Positions 59,144 to 60,844 of a stretch of 60,844 nucleotides of DNA are shown here, in pieces. Numbering within the stretch: the stretch's first letter is position 1; each line of letters begins with the position of its first letter. Source of the DNA: a virus; IMG/VR virus record IMGVR_UViG_3300021085_000030, positions 1 to 60,844 of that record. One strand, 5' to 3'. The translations under genes were made by a program, and so were the position numbers. The notes beneath the pieces are model-generated. The model was not told the DNA's origin. It saw nothing but the letters and a program-made list of their open reading frames with translations, and made no database searches.

Positions 59144-59305
59144 ATGAAAAGTAGAGGATTAGGTGATTCAATAGAGAAGTTCACAAGAAAAACAGGAATT
59201 AAAGGTTTAGTGGATAAAGTATCCCAAGGCTTAAACATCCCATGCGGTTGCGAGGGAAGACAAAAAGCTATGAACACTATATTCCCTTACAAATATAAAA
59301 AATAA
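59144..59305 (+). CDS. Small conserved protein, 53 aa
   Basis: Reads MKSRGLGDSIEKFTRKTGIK then GLVDKVSQGLNIPCGCEGRQ. The IPCGCxxRQ pattern marks a family seen widely in phages of marine Bacteroidota, always small. Possibly zinc binding through the CGC. Starts one base after the previous stop. Confidence 0.7.
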   Translation: MKSRGLGDSIEKFTRKTGIKGLVDKVSQGLNIPCGCEGRQKAMNTIFPYKYKK

Positions 59306-59310
59306 ATATT

Positions 59311-60153
59311 ATGTCTTACAAACAAAAGATGGGTAGCAAAGAAATATATTCTGACGGCACCTTTGATAGAAGAACAGAAGATTTAATCAGTAAGTCATCA
59401 TTAGGTGATCCCAACACGAACTCTAATAATAGCTTTAGTGTTTCGGGGCTAGATTTAAAAAGCTCTGGTTTAAATCTTGGGGATCAATTTAATTTCGATA
59501 ATACTCTCGGCACGTTAATTGAGTTAAACGACACCAGCACCCCTAGCTACACTATACCGGGGTCTTCTGGAAGTGATGAATTTAAATCTGCTTTTGGAAA
59601 CGCTAGAAAAAGTGGGTTAAAAGAATTTGAATTTGGTGGAAAAAAATATAATACAAATTTAAGCACAGATCCTGATTTTGGCAAAGAAAAAGTGGTTGAA
59701 GGGACAAGCGGTTTCACAGGAAAATATACTTCTCCAGGGACTCCTGATATACCAGAAGTTAGAGTTGATGCTTTCAGCAATTTAGGAAGAAGAGGACAAG
59801 TGAGAGGAATTAAAACCGGCACGGCAATGGAGAAAAGAAATACAATGAAAGCCGCAAGGAATGAAGCAAAAAGTATTAAAGGTAAAAACATTTTTGAAAC
59901 ATTAAAACTAAGAAAAGAGCACACAAAAAATGCTAGGATTGCGGCTAAAACTAAAATGACAAACGACAGAGCGTCTCAAATTAAAGAGGTAAACAGCCAA
60001 AGACAAAAACAAAACGAACAAGGTGTTAATCATAGACTTGGTAAAAAGAACAGAGTTGTTAAGACAAAAGGAGTAAAGGGAACTAGTTCGACACCAGCAA
60101 ACTCAAGTTTCGTATCATTTGATGAGTTTATTAAAAATAAAAAAAATAGCTAA
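59311..60153 (+). CDS. Probable virion protein with KMGSKE N-terminal motif, 280 aa
   Basis: Starts MSYKQKMGSKEIYSDGTFDR, sharing KMGSKE and a Gly/Phe pattern with the protein at 58250. A Ser/Asn/Gly-rich middle is followed by a very basic helical region (GTAMEKRNTMKAARNEAKSI; ARIAAKTKMTNDRASQIKEV). Could be packaged or ejected. No family name. Confidence 0.6.
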   Translation: MSYKQKMGSKEIYSDGTFDRRTEDLISKSSLGDPNTNSNNSFSVSGLDLKSSGLNLGDQFNFDNTLGTLIELNDTSTPSYTIPGSSGSDEFKSAFGNARKSGLKEFEFGGKKYNTNLSTDPDFGKEKVVEGTSGFTGKYTSPGTPDIPEVRVDAFSNLGRRGQVRGIKTGTAMEKRNTMKAARNEAKSIKGKNIFETLKLRKEHTKNARIAAKTKMTNDRASQIKEVNSQRQKQNEQGVNHRLGKKNRVVKTKGVKGTSSTPANSSFVSFDEFIKNKKNS

Positions 60154-60615
60154 ATGAGTAAACCAAAAAAGAAATTTGCAGAAACTACAGTAGGTAAACT
60201 ATTGTTCGGCGCAGCTTCATTGGTTAACCCTACGTTAGGTAATCTAATTAGCGGTGCATCAACACCAGCAGAGGCTATAGCAGCAATAGGTAAATCTGAT
60301 GTAAGTAGTGATGAAAAAATAAAATTACAACAACTTATATTTGAACAACAAAATAAAGAGATGGAAGCGGTCACTTCAAGATGGCAAGCTGATTCAATAT
60401 CAGATTCATGGCTTTCGAAAAACGTACGCCCACTAGTTTTAGTGTGGTGTATTGTTATATTTTCTTTAGCAGGAATACTAGATAGTGTTGAATCGATACC
60501 ATTTCATATAGGAGTTACATGGAACGATACATTTGAAAAAGTCATGATGGCAGTTGTATTAGCTTATTTCGGCGGACGAAGTAGCGAAAAGGTTACAAGT
60601 ATATTTAAAAAATAA
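60154..60615 (+). CDS. Holin of the 3TM superfamily
   Basis: 153 residues. An Ala/Gly-rich first hydrophobic segment (LLFGAASLVNPTLGNLI) precedes the signature TSRWQADSISDSWLSKNVRP, then two transmembrane spans (LVLVWCIVIFSLAGIL; MMAVVLAYFGGRSSEKV). This is the GTA-type 3TM holin pattern. It should release the M15 endolysin encoded some 30 kb away on the linear map. One base after the previous stop. Confidence 0.8.
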   Translation: MSKPKKKFAETTVGKLLFGAASLVNPTLGNLISGASTPAEAIAAIGKSDVSSDEKIKLQQLIFEQQNKEMEAVTSRWQADSISDSWLSKNVRPLVLVWCIVIFSLAGILDSVESIPFHIGVTWNDTFEKVMMAVVLAYFGGRSSEKVTSIFKK

Positions 60616-60618
60616 TCA

Positions 60619-60844
60619 ATGGCAAGAATAACCTCTTATGCTTTAGATACAACACCGGATAAGAACGACAAGGTTATCGGTTCTGATGCTGGAGGCGAAA
60701 CAAGAAACTTTTCATTCGAGGGTATATCTAATTTCTTTAATACATCGGGATTAATTAATCTTAATGGTATTGTAAATAAATTTATTCCAGAAAATTCAAA
60801 TTTAGCTTCGGGTTTTTTTAAATTACCTAACGGTGGAACTGGTA
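60619..60844 (+). CDS. Tail fibre protein, N-terminal part (3' truncated)
   Basis: Runs off the end of the window. The N-terminus MARITSYALDTTPDKNDKVI then GSDAGGETRNFSFEGISNFF matches the adaptor domain of the fibres at 50209 and 52179. The last residues LPNGGTG are a Gly-rich fibre motif. Its missing C-terminus may be the fragment at 2-658. Confidence 0.75.
   Translation, partial: MARITSYALDTTPDKNDKVIGSDAGGETRNFSFEGISNFFNTSGLINLNGIVNKFIPENSNLASGFFKLPNGGTG

Noticed and set aside
60832-60844. Terminal overlap tggaactg with the first bases, suggesting circular closure
   Set aside because: Only 8 bases match and then diverge; it is likely a recurring fibre motif (GGTG).

Overview
The window is most of the genome of a tailed phage, or a permuted contig of one. 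It is AT-rich and densely packed. It has large terminase, portal, scaffold-like protein, major capsid protein, connector-like proteins, a giant tail-hub protein, three probable ejection proteins and several trimeric tail fibres. There is no tape measure, sheath or baseplate gene, so a podovirus-like virion is most likely. I saw no integrase or lysogeny repressor. The host is probably a marine member of the Bacteroidota (Flavobacteriia). Reasons are the A-rich leaders with few Shine-Dalgarno sites, a signal peptide ending GYSQ, and resemblance of many small genes to marine phage families. This host call is inference.

Layout. (1) Positions 1-31456, plus strand: end of a tail fibre, a second fibre, small virion-associated genes, a GroES-like double-domain protein, small and large terminase, portal, scaffold, capsid, connector and hub proteins, ejection proteins (one of 2483 residues with a HELLH zincin motif), then an M15 endolysin and lipoprotein. 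A bidirectional terminator sits at about 31461-31490. (2) Positions 31489-49686, minus strand: nucleotide metabolism (NrdA, NrdB, ThyA, MazG domains), replication and recombination (primase-helicase, SSB, ligase, endonuclease I-like resolvase, exonuclease plus ERF annealase), a sigma factor with an adjacent HTH protein, and then a long run of tiny early-type genes. That run holds an initiator-like tRNA-Met, a structured RNA with a tRNA-like 3' end, and seven copies of a precisely spaced promoter. (3) Positions 49966-60844, plus strand: two S74-chaperone tail fibres, GroEL and GroES, a winged-helix protein, small basic proteins, a 3TM holin and the start of another tail fibre.

The plus-strand modules at both ends would form one late block if the map is circular, diverging from the early/middle block near 49.8 kb and converging with it near 31.47 kb. 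No DNA polymerase or RNA polymerase gene was recognised, so the phage probably relies on host polymerases redirected by its own sigma factor, unless the missing genes lie outside the window.

The most notable signals are the seven-copy promoter family (ACGAA, 8 bp, TATAAT), the pseudoknot plus tRNA-like RNA beside an initiator-like tRNA, a NrdB with Glu at the first metal-ligand position while keeping the radical Tyr, a GIY-YIG/MazG fusion, and a complete phage GroEL-GroES pair with a second GroES-like gene beside the terminase. All functional calls come from reading the sequence and remembered family motifs; no database search was run.
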